NCBI GenBank assembly: GCA_934654815.1
Contig: CAKUGU010000051.1
Span: forward strand, 1 to 14,532
Direction: 5' to 3'
Length of the DNA: 14,532 nt
Origin: an uncultured Ellagibacter sp.
Lineage (GTDB): Bacteria; Actinomycetota; Coriobacteriia; Coriobacteriales; Eggerthellaceae
Below, piece after piece: positions 14,532-14,532 of the stretch. The notes beneath the pieces were generated by a model. It did not search any database and was not told the DNA's origin. It worked only from the letters and a program-made list of their open reading frames with translations. The number at the start of each line of letters is the position of its first letter. The first letter of the stretch is position 1. The translations under genes and the position numbers were made by a program.

Positions 14532-14532
14532 T

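Overview
The window is high-GC, densely coding bacterial DNA, most likely from an anaerobic actinobacterium of the class Coriobacteriia (Eggerthellales/Coriobacteriales type). This placement is an inference. It rests on high GC at third codon positions, a homodimeric-type pyruvate:ferredoxin oxidoreductase (an anaerobe's enzyme), a corynebacterial-type subgroup Ic aspartate aminotransferase, a Tat-type signal on a cell-wall hydrolase, and AddAB rather than RecBCD. No 16S rRNA or species marker is present, so the genus is left open.

Layout, left to right: (1) the 3' two-thirds of nifJ (+), closed by a strong intrinsic terminator; (2) two small paralogous zinc-ribbon proteins (+) of about 70 residues, the second closed by its own terminator; (3) addB and addA (+), two bases apart, encoding an AddAB-type helicase-nuclease, with a promoter placed so that the addB mRNA should begin at its own ATG; (4) a hairpin shared by the convergent addA and aspartate aminotransferase genes; (5) the aminotransferase (-) and, divergent from it, the sodium/proline symporter putP (+); (6) a symmetrical bidirectional terminator between putP and a convergent gene for a Tat-exported coiled-coil NlpC/P60 peptidoglycan hydrolase (-); (7) about 540 bases without a convincing protein gene but with inverted repeats; (8) a promoter and a complete tRNA-Tyr(GTA) ending one base before the window edge.

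Functional themes are pyruvate fermentation (nifJ), double-strand-break repair (addBA), amino-acid uptake and transamination (putP, aminotransferase), and cell-wall remodelling (NlpC/P60). Apart from addBA these look like independent transcription units, each with its own promoter and terminator.

No mobile element, CRISPR array or clear defence system is visible. The points most worth following are the zinc-ribbon pair, the predicted leaderless start of addB, the short AddB without a Walker A motif, the recent 57-bp in-frame duplication in the NlpC/P60 linker, and the structured stretch between that gene and tRNA-Tyr.
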